This document shows, one piece after another, positions 7,917-15,204 of a DNA stretch of 64,000 nt (the first letter of the stretch is position 1; every line of letters begins with the position of its first letter). Below the pieces are notes generated by a model. The model did not search any database and was not told the DNA's origin. It saw nothing but the letters and a program-made list of their open reading frames with translations. The translations under genes were made by a program, and so were the position numbers. Origin of the DNA: an uncultured Elusimicrobia bacterium (GTDB lineage: Bacteria; Elusimicrobiota; Elusimicrobia; UBA1565; UBA9628); assembly GCA_903881545.1 (NCBI GenBank), contig CAIRTQ010000096.1, positions 1 to 64,000 of the forward strand. Reading direction: 5' to 3'.

Positions 7917-10412
7917 ATGCGGCTTACGGCGCTGGCGGCCCTGGCTCTGGTGTGCTGTGCTGCGGTATCGGCGGAGGCCGCCGTTTCTTTTGGCCCGATT
8001 TCTCCCATCAAGAACAAGGTCCAGCAGCTGAAGAATAAGATAGCCAGCAATGCCCAAACAGCAAGCTACACGCTTGCGCCTTTGGCCATGTTGCTTTCTG
8101 ATGCGGCCCTTTCCTTCCTGACCAGCTATTCCAGCGGAAGCGCAACTGTGGTTTTCAGCAACCAAGCGACGGAAATCGCGCAGCTCCAGCCGGGAAACGT
8201 GATAGTGAGTTTCCAGGGCAGCGGTTTCATGCGCAAGGTGGTCTCCGTAAGCCTGATCGGGAACAGCTATGTCGTCATGACGACATCTGCGGCGCTTACC
8301 GATGCCTTTTCTTCGTTGCACATAAGCTCTGTCAAGACGTTTTCCCCTGAGCAGGTCAAAAAGATGGCAATCCCCGCTCTCGGAGTCCGATTCAAGCCAG
8401 AAGCAGGGTTGAGTTCGCCCTACGTTGTGCCTTTTGATGTCGAAATCGGCTCACTTTCAATAAGCGGCGAGATCAGTACGCCCCTGTCTATTGAAATGAA
8501 TATTGATTTGGACTGGGGGCTTAAACAGCTCCTCTTTAAAATCAGTGCTGATCCGACTGTGACGCTGAATATTGATGTGTCGAAAAGCGTTTCAGGTGAA
8601 ATACCGATTTTCAGCACACCGAAAATCGTCCTGTGGCATGCCCCGCCCATTACCGGCACGGTTACGTTATTGTTGGGAGGGGAAGCCAGCATCGGAACCA
8701 GCGACCATCTACAGCCCAATCTTACGGCAGGGCTTATGCTGACCGGGGGCCTCGAGTATACTCAAGCAGGCGGGTGGCAACCCATCGCGGAGCTTTCGTC
8801 TCCCAAATTCTCGGGTTCCCTGTCCTTGCCTACAGCTGTTAGCGGCTCGGTCAAGGCCTATGCGGGCCTCAAGATGGCCACCAAGATCTTTGACGTAGCC
8901 GGGCCTTTTGCCCAGCCTAACATTTACGGCCAGGATGTCGTGACCGTGCCGCTAAGCTTGAAGCATGTGAATAATGTGCTTTCCTGGGGGGTTGAGGGGA
9001 AAGTCGGGGCGGAAGTGGATATTTTCGGCCTGTTGACCGCGAACGTGTCAATGACCCTTTTTGATTTCAACAAGGTCATTTCTTCCCATACTGCGAATAC
9101 GGCGCCCACTCTTGCCTGGACGGGCGAGACGAACTATGCCGGCGGAGGTTTGTACCCGCTGACCGGCATTCCCACTACTACGTTTGCATACCGAGTGCAA
9201 TATGCGGATGCTGACAACGATCCTCCAGCGGACGGCTATCCCAATGTGCATATCAAGAAGGGAGGCGTTGATATCGCCGGGAGTCCATTCGCGATGGCCT
9301 ATGTTTCCGGCGACTACAACGCCGGCGCAATCTATCGCTATCCGATATCATCCTTGGCGCCGGGGACAGATTACACGTATTATTTCGTTGCGAGCGATAC
9401 ATACAGCGTCCAAGCAACCGGCACCCCTTTGACGCCAATTAGTGGGCCAAGCGTCATCGGTTCTGCGCCGACCATTTCGTCTGTAGTTCCAAACCCGGCG
9501 AGCATTTTGACGGGCGCGGCGACGACGATAACCTGTACGGCGTCGGACCCTAACGGCTATACGCTGATCTATACTTGGAGCCCGGGGGGCGGGGCGATAA
9601 GCGGCACGGGCGCGCAGGTCACTTGGACGGCGCCGGCGTTGATCGGCACCTATACGGTGGGCGTTAAGGTTACAAATGTGCACGGCGGTTCGGTGCAGAG
9701 CAGCACCAATGTGGTTGTGACCGCATCGGGCAGCGATCAACCCGATTGGGTCAGCATTCCGGGCGGGACCTACATGATGGGCGCAGCGGATTTGTCGTAT
9801 GCGACGCCGGTGCATCAGGTGACGGTGCCGTCTTTCCAGATGGCCAGGACGTTGGTGACGAACAGGCAGTACCGGGCTTGCGTGACCGCCGGGGCTTGCA
9901 CGGCGGCGTATGATTATGGCGCTCAGTATGATGGCGACGACCAGCCGGTGGTAGGCGTGAACTGGTATCAAGCCAAGGCCTTTTCCGCTTGGGCGGGGGG
10001 CAGACTGCCGAGCGAGGCGGAGTGGGAGTATGCGGCGCGCAGCGGGGGCCAGAATCAGAATTATCCCTGGGGCAATGCCGCGCCGGATTGTTCGCTTGCC
10101 GTGTACAATTACACGTTATGCGGCCACTCCGCGACGGCGACGGTGTGCTCGACGCCCGCGGGCAACACGGCGCAGGGCTTGTGCGACATGGCAGGCAATG
10201 CCTGGGAGTGGGTGGAGGATACTTGGCACAGCTCATACAGCGGCGCGCCAACCGATGGGAGCGCGTGGGAAGATGCGGGCTCCGGCCGGGTGTTTCGTGG
10301 CGGTTCCTGGTACGGCATCGCCGGCTACCTCCGGTCCGCGGATCGCAACTACTACGGCGGCGGCGGCCCGGGCGATCGCGGCAGCTACCTGGGCTTCCGC
10401 CCCGCCCGCTGA
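7917..10412 (+). CDS. DGR target: secreted protein with C-terminal variable FGE/C-type-lectin-like domain
   Basis: An 831-residue exported protein. The start at 7917 gives a clean signal peptide (MRLTALAALALVCCAAVSAEA); the track start at 7794 adds 41 residues without one. Residues ~25-390 are a beta-rich region of unknown family, ~395-512 resemble a fibronectin/cadherin-like module, ~517-603 a PKD/Ig-like module, and ~607-831 an FGE-sulfatase-type domain (WVSIPGGTYMMG, GRLPSEAEWEYAAR, DMAGNAWEWVED, GFRPAR). FGE-type domains adopt the C-type lectin fold and serve as DGR variable proteins (for example Treponema TvpA). The last 45 residues are the variable repeat. The N-terminal half is lower in GC than neighbouring genes. 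It is a likely displayed binding protein rather than an enzyme. Confidence 0.9.
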   Translation: MRLTALAALALVCCAAVSAEAAVSFGPISPIKNKVQQLKNKIASNAQTASYTLAPLAMLLSDAALSFLTSYSSGSATVVFSNQATEIAQLQPGNVIVSFQGSGFMRKVVSVSLIGNSYVVMTTSAALTDAFSSLHISSVKTFSPEQVKKMAIPALGVRFKPEAGLSSPYVVPFDVEIGSLSISGEISTPLSIEMNIDLDWGLKQLLFKISADPTVTLNIDVSKSVSGEIPIFSTPKIVLWHAPPITGTVTLLLGGEASIGTSDHLQPNLTAGLMLTGGLEYTQAGGWQPIAELSSPKFSGSLSLPTAVSGSVKAYAGLKMATKIFDVAGPFAQPNIYGQDVVTVPLSLKHVNNVLSWGVEGKVGAEVDIFGLLTANVSMTLFDFNKVISSHTANTAPTLAWTGETNYAGGGLYPLTGIPTTTFAYRVQYADADNDPPADGYPNVHIKKGGVDIAGSPFAMAYVSGDYNAGAIYRYPISSLAPGTDYTYYFVASDTYSVQATGTPLTPISGPSVIGSAPTISSVVPNPASILTGAATTITCTASDPNGYTLIYTWSPGGGAISGTGAQVTWTAPALIGTYTVGVKVTNVHGGSVQSSTNVVVTASGSDQPDWVSIPGGTYMMGAADLSYATPVHQVTVPSFQMARTLVTNRQYRACVTAGACTAAYDYGAQYDGDDQPVVGVNWYQAKAFSAWAGGRLPSEAEWEYAARSGGQNQNYPWGNAAPDCSLAVYNYTLCGHSATATVCSTPAGNTAQGLCDMAGNAWEWVEDTWHSSYSGAPTDGSAWEDAGSGRVFRGGSWYGIAGYLRSADRNYYGGGGPGDRGSYLGFRPAR

Positions 10413-10413
10413 G
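10276..10413 (+). repeat. DGR variable repeat (VR)
   Basis: A 138-bp segment at the 3' end of the target gene, near-identical to the TR at 12358-12492. Hand alignment gives 22 substitutions, all at TR adenines (14 A to G, 8 A to T), plus one extra codon in VR. The 3' 25 bases (CTGGGCTTCCGCCCCGCCCG and on through the stop codon) are identical to TR and would form the initiation-of-mutagenic-homology region. Variable codons include those for G, F, Y-G-I, G-Y, D, Y-Y-G-G-G, D and G-S-Y. Confidence 0.96.
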
Positions 10414-10475
10414 GTCATTACACTTTGCACTTTTACCCTTTGACCCTTTACCAAGTTCGTCGCGAAGGGAGCGAG

Positions 10476-10503
10476 TCCGGTCGCGCGCGAAGCCGCGACC
10501 GGA
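10476..10503 (+). other. Perfect hairpin downstream of VR
   Basis: TCCGGTCGCG and CGCGACCGGA form a perfect 10-bp stem with an 8-base loop, 62 bases after the VR end. DGRs such as that of phage BPP-1 need a hairpin or cruciform just 3' of VR for efficient retrohoming, so a similar role is plausible. It is not followed by a T-run, which argues against an intrinsic terminator. Confidence 0.65.
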
Positions 10504-10530
10504 TGAGCGACCGGAGCCGGCTGAGGAAAC

Positions 10531-11004
10531 ATGAAGCTTAAAATATTCACCCTGCGCCTCGACCCCGCGACCGGTAAATTCGACGATCAAGAATTAACCG
10601 AGTTCCAGACGGACAAGGACGTAATCGAGCTTTCGGAGCATTTCCTCGTGCACGAAAAAAACCCGACGCTCGCCCTGGTCCTGCGCTACCGCGAGCTGCC
10701 CGACGGCGGCAGGCGCCCGCAGGATGCCGGCCGCAAGGACTGGCGCGCGGAGCTCGACGCCGCCGGCAAGCGGATATACGACGAGCTCCGCCTCTGGCGC
10801 GGACGCAAGGCCAAGCGCGAGGGCCTGCCGCCTTACCTCATACTCAATAACCGCGAGCTGGCGGAACTGGCAATGCGCAGGCCCGATTCGCTGGCCAAGC
10901 TGCGCGAGATCGACGGCATCGGCGAGGCCAAGTCCCAACGCTGGGGCGAGGAAATGCTGGCCGTGCTCGCGAAACTGGCCGAGGGGGATATGTGTCGTCC
11001 GTAG
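10531..11004 (+). CDS. HRDC-domain DGR accessory protein
   Basis: A 157-residue protein. The N-terminal part (FTLRLDPATGKFDDQEL, VLRYRE) resembles the leader domain of DGR-associated HRDC proteins. The C-terminal part (about residues 80-152) is an HRDC domain: LILNNRELAELAMRRP, LREIDGIGEAKSQRWG. HRDC domains bind nucleic acid in RecQ and RNase D; in DGRs the HRDC protein is a known optional accessory whose exact role is unsettled. It has an SD-like GAGGAAA before the ATG and overlaps avd by 13 bases. Confidence 0.88.
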   Translation: MKLKIFTLRLDPATGKFDDQELTEFQTDKDVIELSEHFLVHEKNPTLALVLRYRELPDGGRRPQDAGRKDWRAELDAAGKRIYDELRLWRGRKAKREGLPPYLILNNRELAELAMRRPDSLAKLREIDGIGEAKSQRWGEEMLAVLAKLAEGDMCRP

Positions 11005-11336
11005 AGCTGCCCCTTTTCGTCCACTGGGAGAAAACCCTCCGGGATATTTTGTGCCGGAGCGAAAAATTTCCCAAGCGGGTGCGCTTCACTTTTTCCTCGC
11101 GCGTGGACAATCTGGCGCTTGACGTGCTGGAGCTGATCGTCGAGGCGCGCTACATGAAGGACAAGTCCGCCGTTCTGGCGAAGGCCAATCTGCAACTGGA
11201 AAAACTGCGGGTGCTTCTGAGGATCTGCCACGAGGAGCGGCATCTGGACCACAAGGGCTTCGAGCATGCCGCGCGCAACATAGACGAGGCCGGGCGCATG
11301 ATCGGCGGCTGGCTGCGCAGCCGGAGCGCGCCATGA
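10992..11336 (+). CDS. avd: DGR accessory variability determinant (Avd-like)
   Basis: A 114-residue, strongly basic helical protein matching the Avd four-helix-bundle type (FVHWEKTLRDIL, KFPKRVRFTFSSRV, LELIVEARY, NIDEAGRMIGGWLR). Avd forms a pentameric barrel that binds the RT and the template RNA and is required for mutagenic cDNA synthesis in BPP-1. It starts at GTG inside the HRDC gene and its stop overlaps the RT start by four bases (ATGA), so HRDC, avd and RT are translationally coupled. Confidence 0.92.
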   Translation: MSSVELPLFVHWEKTLRDILCRSEKFPKRVRFTFSSRVDNLALDVLELIVEARYMKDKSAVLAKANLQLEKLRVLLRICHEERHLDHKGFEHAARNIDEAGRMIGGWLRSRSAP

Positions 11337-12553
11337 AGCGGGCCGGGCATCTTTTCGAGGACGTGGCGGACTTCGGCGCCCTTTGTGCCGCGGCCCGCCG
11401 CGCCGCGCGCGGCAAGTCGCAGACGCGCGCCGCCGCGGACTTCATCTTCCACCTGGAGACCGAGGTCCTCAAGCTTCAGTGTGAGCTGTCGGGCGGCGGC
11501 TATCAGCCCCGGCCCTACCGGACCTTCTATGTTTCCGACCCCAAGCCCAGGACGATATCGGCGGCGGACTTCAGGGACCGGGTGGTCCACCACGCGCTGT
11601 GCGCGGCCTTGGAGCCGCTCTTCGAGCGGGCCGCTATCTTCGACAGCTACGCCTGCCGCCCGGGCAAAGGGACCCACGCCGCCGCGCGCCGGGCGCGGGT
11701 TTTTGCCGGCCGCTTCGGCTATTTCCTCAAGCTCGATATCCGCAAGTTCTTCGAGAACGCGGACCATGCGGTGCTCAAGCGGGGCTTGGCGCGCCTGGTC
11801 AAGGACCAAAGGCTGCTGCGGCTGGCGGACCGGATCATCGATCACGGCGCGCCGGGCTCGCCTTCGGGCAAGGGCCTGCCCATCGGCAACCTGACCAGCC
11901 AGCATTTCGCCAACCACTACCTGAGCCCGCTCGATCATTTCATCAAGGAAGTCCTGCGCGTGCCCGGCTACGTGCGCTACATGGACGATATGCTGCTTTT
12001 CGCGGATACCAAGCATCAACTGCGCGGCGCGCACCGGCGGGTGCGCGAGTTCGTAGAGGGCGAACTGCTTCTGGAGCTTAAGTCCGAGGCGACCGTCCTG
12101 GCGCCGGTTGCGCAGGGCATCCCGTTTCTGGGCCTGCGCCTGTGGCCGCGGCTTGTCCGCCTGGACGGCTCGGCCAAGCGCAGGCTGATCCAAGGCCTCA
12201 GGAAGGGGGCGCGGGGCTTGGCCAGCGGCGTCACCTGCGAGGATGATCTGGCCGCCTCCATGAGAAGCCGGCTGGGCCACGCGGCGCACGCGGACACCCT
12301 CGGCCTGCGGCGCTCGCTGGAAAATCTGATGGATGTCGCAAGGGTGCGGGGGCATTACGGGCTCCAACCGGGTGAATCGTGGCGGTTCCTGGAACAACAA
12401 CGCCGACAACCTCCGGTCCGCGAATCGCAACAACAACAACGACGACCCGGGCAATCGCAACAACAACCTGGGCTTCCGCCCCGCCCGCTGAGCTCACGCC
12501 CAATAGCCCGATGTCCTGCGTCCATGGACGCAGGGCCAGCGCCAAGGTCATGA
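11333..12553 (+). CDS. DGR reverse transcriptase
   Basis: A 406-residue reverse transcriptase. Motifs in order: LDIRKFF (134-140, first catalytic Asp), IGNLTSQ (184-190, the GxxxSQ form typical of DGR RTs rather than the SP form of most other RTs), YMDD (216-219) and FLGLRL (265-270). No intron-maturase or retron features are seen. It copies TR RNA with adenine-specific errors, and the cDNA replaces VR. Unusually, residues from about 342 to 387 are encoded by the TR read in another frame, giving a Gln/Arg/Pro-rich tail (QQQQRRPGQSQQQ); the RT core appears complete before it. It overlaps avd by ATGA. Confidence 0.96.
   Translation: MKRAGHLFEDVADFGALCAAARRAARGKSQTRAAADFIFHLETEVLKLQCELSGGGYQPRPYRTFYVSDPKPRTISAADFRDRVVHHALCAALEPLFERAAIFDSYACRPGKGTHAAARRARVFAGRFGYFLKLDIRKFFENADHAVLKRGLARLVKDQRLLRLADRIIDHGAPGSPSGKGLPIGNLTSQHFANHYLSPLDHFIKEVLRVPGYVRYMDDMLLFADTKHQLRGAHRRVREFVEGELLLELKSEATVLAPVAQGIPFLGLRLWPRLVRLDGSAKRRLIQGLRKGARGLASGVTCEDDLAASMRSRLGHAAHADTLGLRRSLENLMDVARVRGHYGLQPGESWRFLEQQRRQPPVRESQQQQRRPGQSQQQPGLPPRPLSSRPIARCPASMDAGPAPRS
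12358..12492 (+). repeat. DGR template repeat (TR)
   Basis: A 135-bp template matching VR at 10276-10413. It contains about 34 adenines, mostly in AAC codons in the VR-cognate frame (N-N-N, N-N-N-N-D-D, N-N-N), a codon choice that cannot mutate to stop at the A positions. It lies wholly inside the RT ORF but in a +1-shifted frame relative to the RT. The 3' end is identical to VR through TGAG, after which the sequences diverge. Confidence 0.96.
12515..12534. other. 20-bp perfect palindrome after TR
   Basis: CCTGCGTCCATGGACGCAGG is its own reverse complement, starting 23 bases past the TR end and inside the last RT codons. It could be a structural element of the TR RNA or a protein-binding site. 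It is not an obvious terminator. Confidence 0.6.
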
Positions 12554-12610
12554 CCAAAGCCCCCGAACCCGCGCCTCGCGCGTCAAGCGCGCCAGGACGA
12601 AGAGCTAAAA

Positions 12611-12686
12611 GCGCCGCGCCTGCCGGTAGGGCCTCGGGCGAGCGGAGAACATCTTCGCCCGAGGGCTTCGAAAGCCGGCGCGGCGC
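12611..12686 (+). ncRNA. Structured region 3' of TR (possible TR-RNA spacer element)
   Basis: GCGCCGCGCC (12611-12620) pairs with GGCGCGGCGC (12677-12686) and encloses a perfect 10-bp hairpin, CCTCGGGCGA / TCGCCCGAGG (12632-12641 / 12655-12664), and a small GGCTT/AAGCC loop. In BPP-1 the RNA downstream of TR is needed to prime cDNA. A similar function here is inference; a Rho-independent terminator is less likely because no T-run follows. Confidence 0.4.
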
Positions 12687-12704
12687 GCCAAATTTGGAGC
12701 AGCC

Positions 12705-13682
12705 ATGAGCAGATATTTTCTGCCGCTGATTCTTGTCCTTCTTTTCCCATCGCCCTGCCGCGCCGAGTGGGGCCTCGGCCTGGGCTATCCTTATGTAAGC
12801 GTCAAAGACGACTTCGGCCGCTCCGCCGCCGAAGGTAAATTCGCCACCGGCGAAGGCATCAACCTCATCGCCGGCCGCGGCTACTGGAATTTCTGCAAAT
12901 TCGACCCCGTCACCCTCTTCACCGGCGCCGAAGGCGGCTACATCAAGTTCAACACCCTGTCCACCAAGGGCGCCGGCTGGGAAGCCAGCGGCTTTGTCGG
13001 AGGCGAAATGCCCCTGGCTAACTGGCTCAGCTTCGAGTTCGATTTCTCACCCATGTATGTCAACCTTAAGTCGCAGGGCACCGGCATAACCGGCATGGAA
13101 TACGCCGTGAATTTCGCGATCTACATCTATCCCTTCAGAGGAAGCTCGGATCGGGCGAAGGCTCAAGACCGGCCCAGAAAATCGCAATCGACCATAAGGC
13201 CCGCCGAGCCCGCGGTGTTCACCCCGACTGCTGCGCCGCCCCCGGCGGCCTCCACCGCGACGCCTGCCGCCGTCCCTGCGGACCAGTTCGACACTCTTGT
13301 TAAAGCGCTCAAGGGCGCCGACCCTGTGGCTCGCGCGCAAGCGGCCGACACGCTCGGCAAATTGGGAAAATCTTCCGCAGTCGAGCCTTTGCTTGAGGCC
13401 CTGGAAGACCAATCCAGCGCCGTGCGCGGATCGGCCGCCAACGCGCTGGGGAAGCTCAATGATTCCCGCGCAGTCGAGCCCCTGATCGCGCTCCTGCAAG
13501 ACTCCGAGCCTAAAGTCCGGGCCCTGGCCGCCCGCGCCCTGGGCCGGTTGGGAGACAACCGCGCCCTGGCGCCTCTGCAAAAGTTGGCCCAGGACGCCGA
13601 CCCGACCGTCCGCGAAAAGGCGCAAGAGGCCGTCAAAAAGCTGAACGCGACCAACATGACGATCGACGATCTGCTGCGGTAA
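12705..13682 (+). CDS. Secreted outer-membrane-like protein with HEAT repeats
   Basis: A 325-residue protein with a signal peptide (residues 1-20). A ~125-residue domain of alternating hydrophobic/aromatic strands follows (GLGLGYPYVSV, FTGAEGGYIKF, YAVNFAIYIYPF), resembling a small beta barrel, then an Ala/Pro linker. The C-terminal part holds about three HEAT/PBS-lyase-type repeats (ADTLGKLGKSSAVEPLLEAL, ANALGKLNDSRAVEPLIALL, ARALGRLGDNRALAPL). HEAT repeats mediate protein binding. It follows the DGR but shows no DGR-specific feature. A degraded relative of its last codons may exist at 59580. Confidence 0.7.
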   Translation: MSRYFLPLILVLLFPSPCRAEWGLGLGYPYVSVKDDFGRSAAEGKFATGEGINLIAGRGYWNFCKFDPVTLFTGAEGGYIKFNTLSTKGAGWEASGFVGGEMPLANWLSFEFDFSPMYVNLKSQGTGITGMEYAVNFAIYIYPFRGSSDRAKAQDRPRKSQSTIRPAEPAVFTPTAAPPPAASTATPAAVPADQFDTLVKALKGADPVARAQAADTLGKLGKSSAVEPLLEALEDQSSAVRGSAANALGKLNDSRAVEPLIALLQDSEPKVRALAARALGRLGDNRALAPLQKLAQDADPTVREKAQEAVKKLNATNMTIDDLLR

Positions 13683-13767
13683 TAGGCCGCTGCGGACCCC
13701 GGCGGAGCCATAACGGAGTCCGCTAGTCTTGCGATAAGCCTGACGCGAATAGTAACATAACCTCTCC

Positions 13768-14217
13768 ATGACAGAAATCGACAGGATGTCCCAAGAGTAC
13801 GCAAAGAAGCTCAAGAAGGCGCTGGGGCACCTGCGCTACAGCCATAAAAAAATCCTGCGCCTGCCCACGGCCCCGTCGAAACTCGATGAAGAGCAACTGG
13901 AGACTTGGGAGAGTTTCTCGGCGCGGTTTGCGCGCGTGGTCGATTTGTTTCTCACGAAGTACCTCCGCGCGGTCGTGCTCCAGGACGACCCTGGTTTTGA
14001 CGGCTCTTTAAGGGACTTCGTCAACCAAGCCGAGAAAATAGGATTGATTTCAAGCGCGCGACGCTGGATGGCCATCCGCGAGCTCAGGAATATCACGGCT
14101 CATGAATACGCCGATGAAGACTTGAGCGGATATTTCGAGCAAACCCGGAAGCTGACCGGCGAACTTCTGCGGGTTGAGAAAATACTGAACCAGCCCAGGC
14201 CTCGGAAGAAGCGATGA
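13768..14217 (+). CDS. HEPN-domain toxin (HepT-like)
   Basis: A 149-residue helical protein with the HEPN RNase motif R-x4-H in ELRNITAHEY (near residue 110). HEPN toxins paired with MNT nucleotidyltransferases form type VII-like toxin-antitoxin modules in which MNT AMPylates or otherwise blocks HEPN. The stop overlaps the MNT start (ATGA), as expected for such a pair. The C-terminus is basic (RPRKKR). Confidence 0.8.
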   Translation: MTEIDRMSQEYAKKLKKALGHLRYSHKKILRLPTAPSKLDEEQLETWESFSARFARVVDLFLTKYLRAVVLQDDPGFDGSLRDFVNQAEKIGLISSARRWMAIRELRNITAHEYADEDLSGYFEQTRKLTGELLRVEKILNQPRPRKKR

Positions 14218-14552
14218 GGCTGCAGCCGCAAGAAATTAACGCGATCACCCGGGTTCTGGGGGCTTGTCTCAAGGATCGCCCGGCGACGCTCTACTTATTC
14301 GGCAGCCGGACGCAAGATAAGCTCAAGGGCGGTGATATGGACCTCTTGGTGCTGGCGCCGGAGGCTGTGGCAAAATGCCTGCGCGCCCGGAAGCACTTCC
14401 TGTTGGCCGAGCTCAAGGAAGAACTCGGGGATCAGCGCATCGATCTGACCTTGTCCGAGCCGGCCAAGGCGCGGCAAGACCCTTTCCTGGCGCACGCGCT
14501 CCGGACCGCGGTCGTCCTTAAACGCTGGGGCCGTCATAGCTCCCAAGTTTGA
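14214..14552 (+). CDS. MNT-type nucleotidyltransferase antitoxin
   Basis: A 112-residue minimal nucleotidyltransferase. The fold signature LYLFGSRTQD and the metal-binding pair in GGDMDLLVL (G-x-D-x-D type) are visible, with a further Asp in RIDLTLSE. Paired with the overlapping HEPN gene, it is most likely the antitoxin that modifies the toxin. An intrinsic terminator follows at 14605. Confidence 0.82.
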   Translation: MRLQPQEINAITRVLGACLKDRPATLYLFGSRTQDKLKGGDMDLLVLAPEAVAKCLRARKHFLLAELKEELGDQRIDLTLSEPAKARQDPFLAHALRTAVVLKRWGRHSSQV

Positions 14553-14604
14553 CGTTGACGCAGCAGAGGCGCAGGACTATACTTTAGACAGTACCGATAT
14601 TAAC

Positions 14605-14630
14605 AGGCCCCTTCGGGGGCCTTTTTCTTT
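14605..14630 (+). terminator. Rho-independent terminator after HEPN/MNT
   Basis: A perfect 7-bp stem AGGCCCC / GGGGCCT with a stable TTCG tetraloop, followed by TTTTTC. It lies 53 bases after the MNT stop. Confidence 0.9.
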
Positions 14631-14740
14631 CTCCTCCAGGGAGCTTGGCCGCTCTGCCCCCAGCGGCATCCTGGAACTATTCCGCCTCTCGCTCGTATAC
14701 CCTGTATGAGGCTCTCAATCAAAGGAAGCGGGGAGGATGA

Positions 14741-15165
14741 ATGAGCGAAGGCTTGATGCTCCCCGCCGAGCGGCTCCACGAGCTCATCTGCGAGGTTCGA
14801 AGCCAAAAGGTGATGCTGGATATGGACTTGGCCTCCTTGTATGAAATCCCGACTTCCCGCCTCAACGAAGCCGTGAAACGCAACCGACATCGTTTCCCGG
14901 AGGATTTCATGTTCCGGCTGACTCCGCAAGAGTGCGCCTCTTTGATATCGCAAAATGCGATATCAAACAGCGGGCGAGGAGGAAGGCGGACCCCGCCTTA
15001 TGCCTTCACCGAACACGGCGCGATCATGGCGGCCAACATCCTCAACAGCGACCTCTTGATTCTCATGAAACGGCCATCGTGGACATCTTGCAGCGCATGA
15101 TGGATATCCTGGAACCGCCTGCCCTTCCGGGACCTGAGCGGCGCCGCATCGGATTTGTTCACTAA
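14741..15165 (+). pseudogene. ORF6N-domain DNA-binding protein, internally deleted
   Basis: The first ~105 codons read as an ORF6N (phage KilA-N-like) protein: VRSQKVMLDMDLASLYEI, RNRHRFPEDFMFRLT, PPYAFTEHGAIMAANIL. The frame then breaks: after ILNSDLLIL it continues only to a spurious stop at 15100. The normal C-terminal ending (HETAIVDILQRMMDIL, RRRIGFVH) resumes in another frame directly afterwards. The ~50-60 residues that normally separate these parts in the family are missing, so this is a deletion plus frameshift. Such genes are common in mobile or phage-derived loci. Confidence 0.75.
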
Positions 15166-15204
15166 GACTAACTAATCTTGTCCGGACTGCGGTCCTCCTC
15201 CAGT

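Noticed and set aside
9729-10412. FGE domain as a true formylglycine-generating (sulfatase-activating) enzyme
   Set aside because: It is the DGR-diversified end of a displayed protein and no sulfatase lies nearby; the fold is more likely used for binding.
12391-12470. AAC runs as a simple microsatellite
   Set aside because: They belong to the TR, are interrupted by coding-like codons and match VR over the full 135 bases.
11333-12553. RT as group II intron or retron reverse transcriptase
   Set aside because: No maturase domain, no intron boundaries or msr/msd; the SQ-type motif, avd and TR/VR pair identify a DGR.
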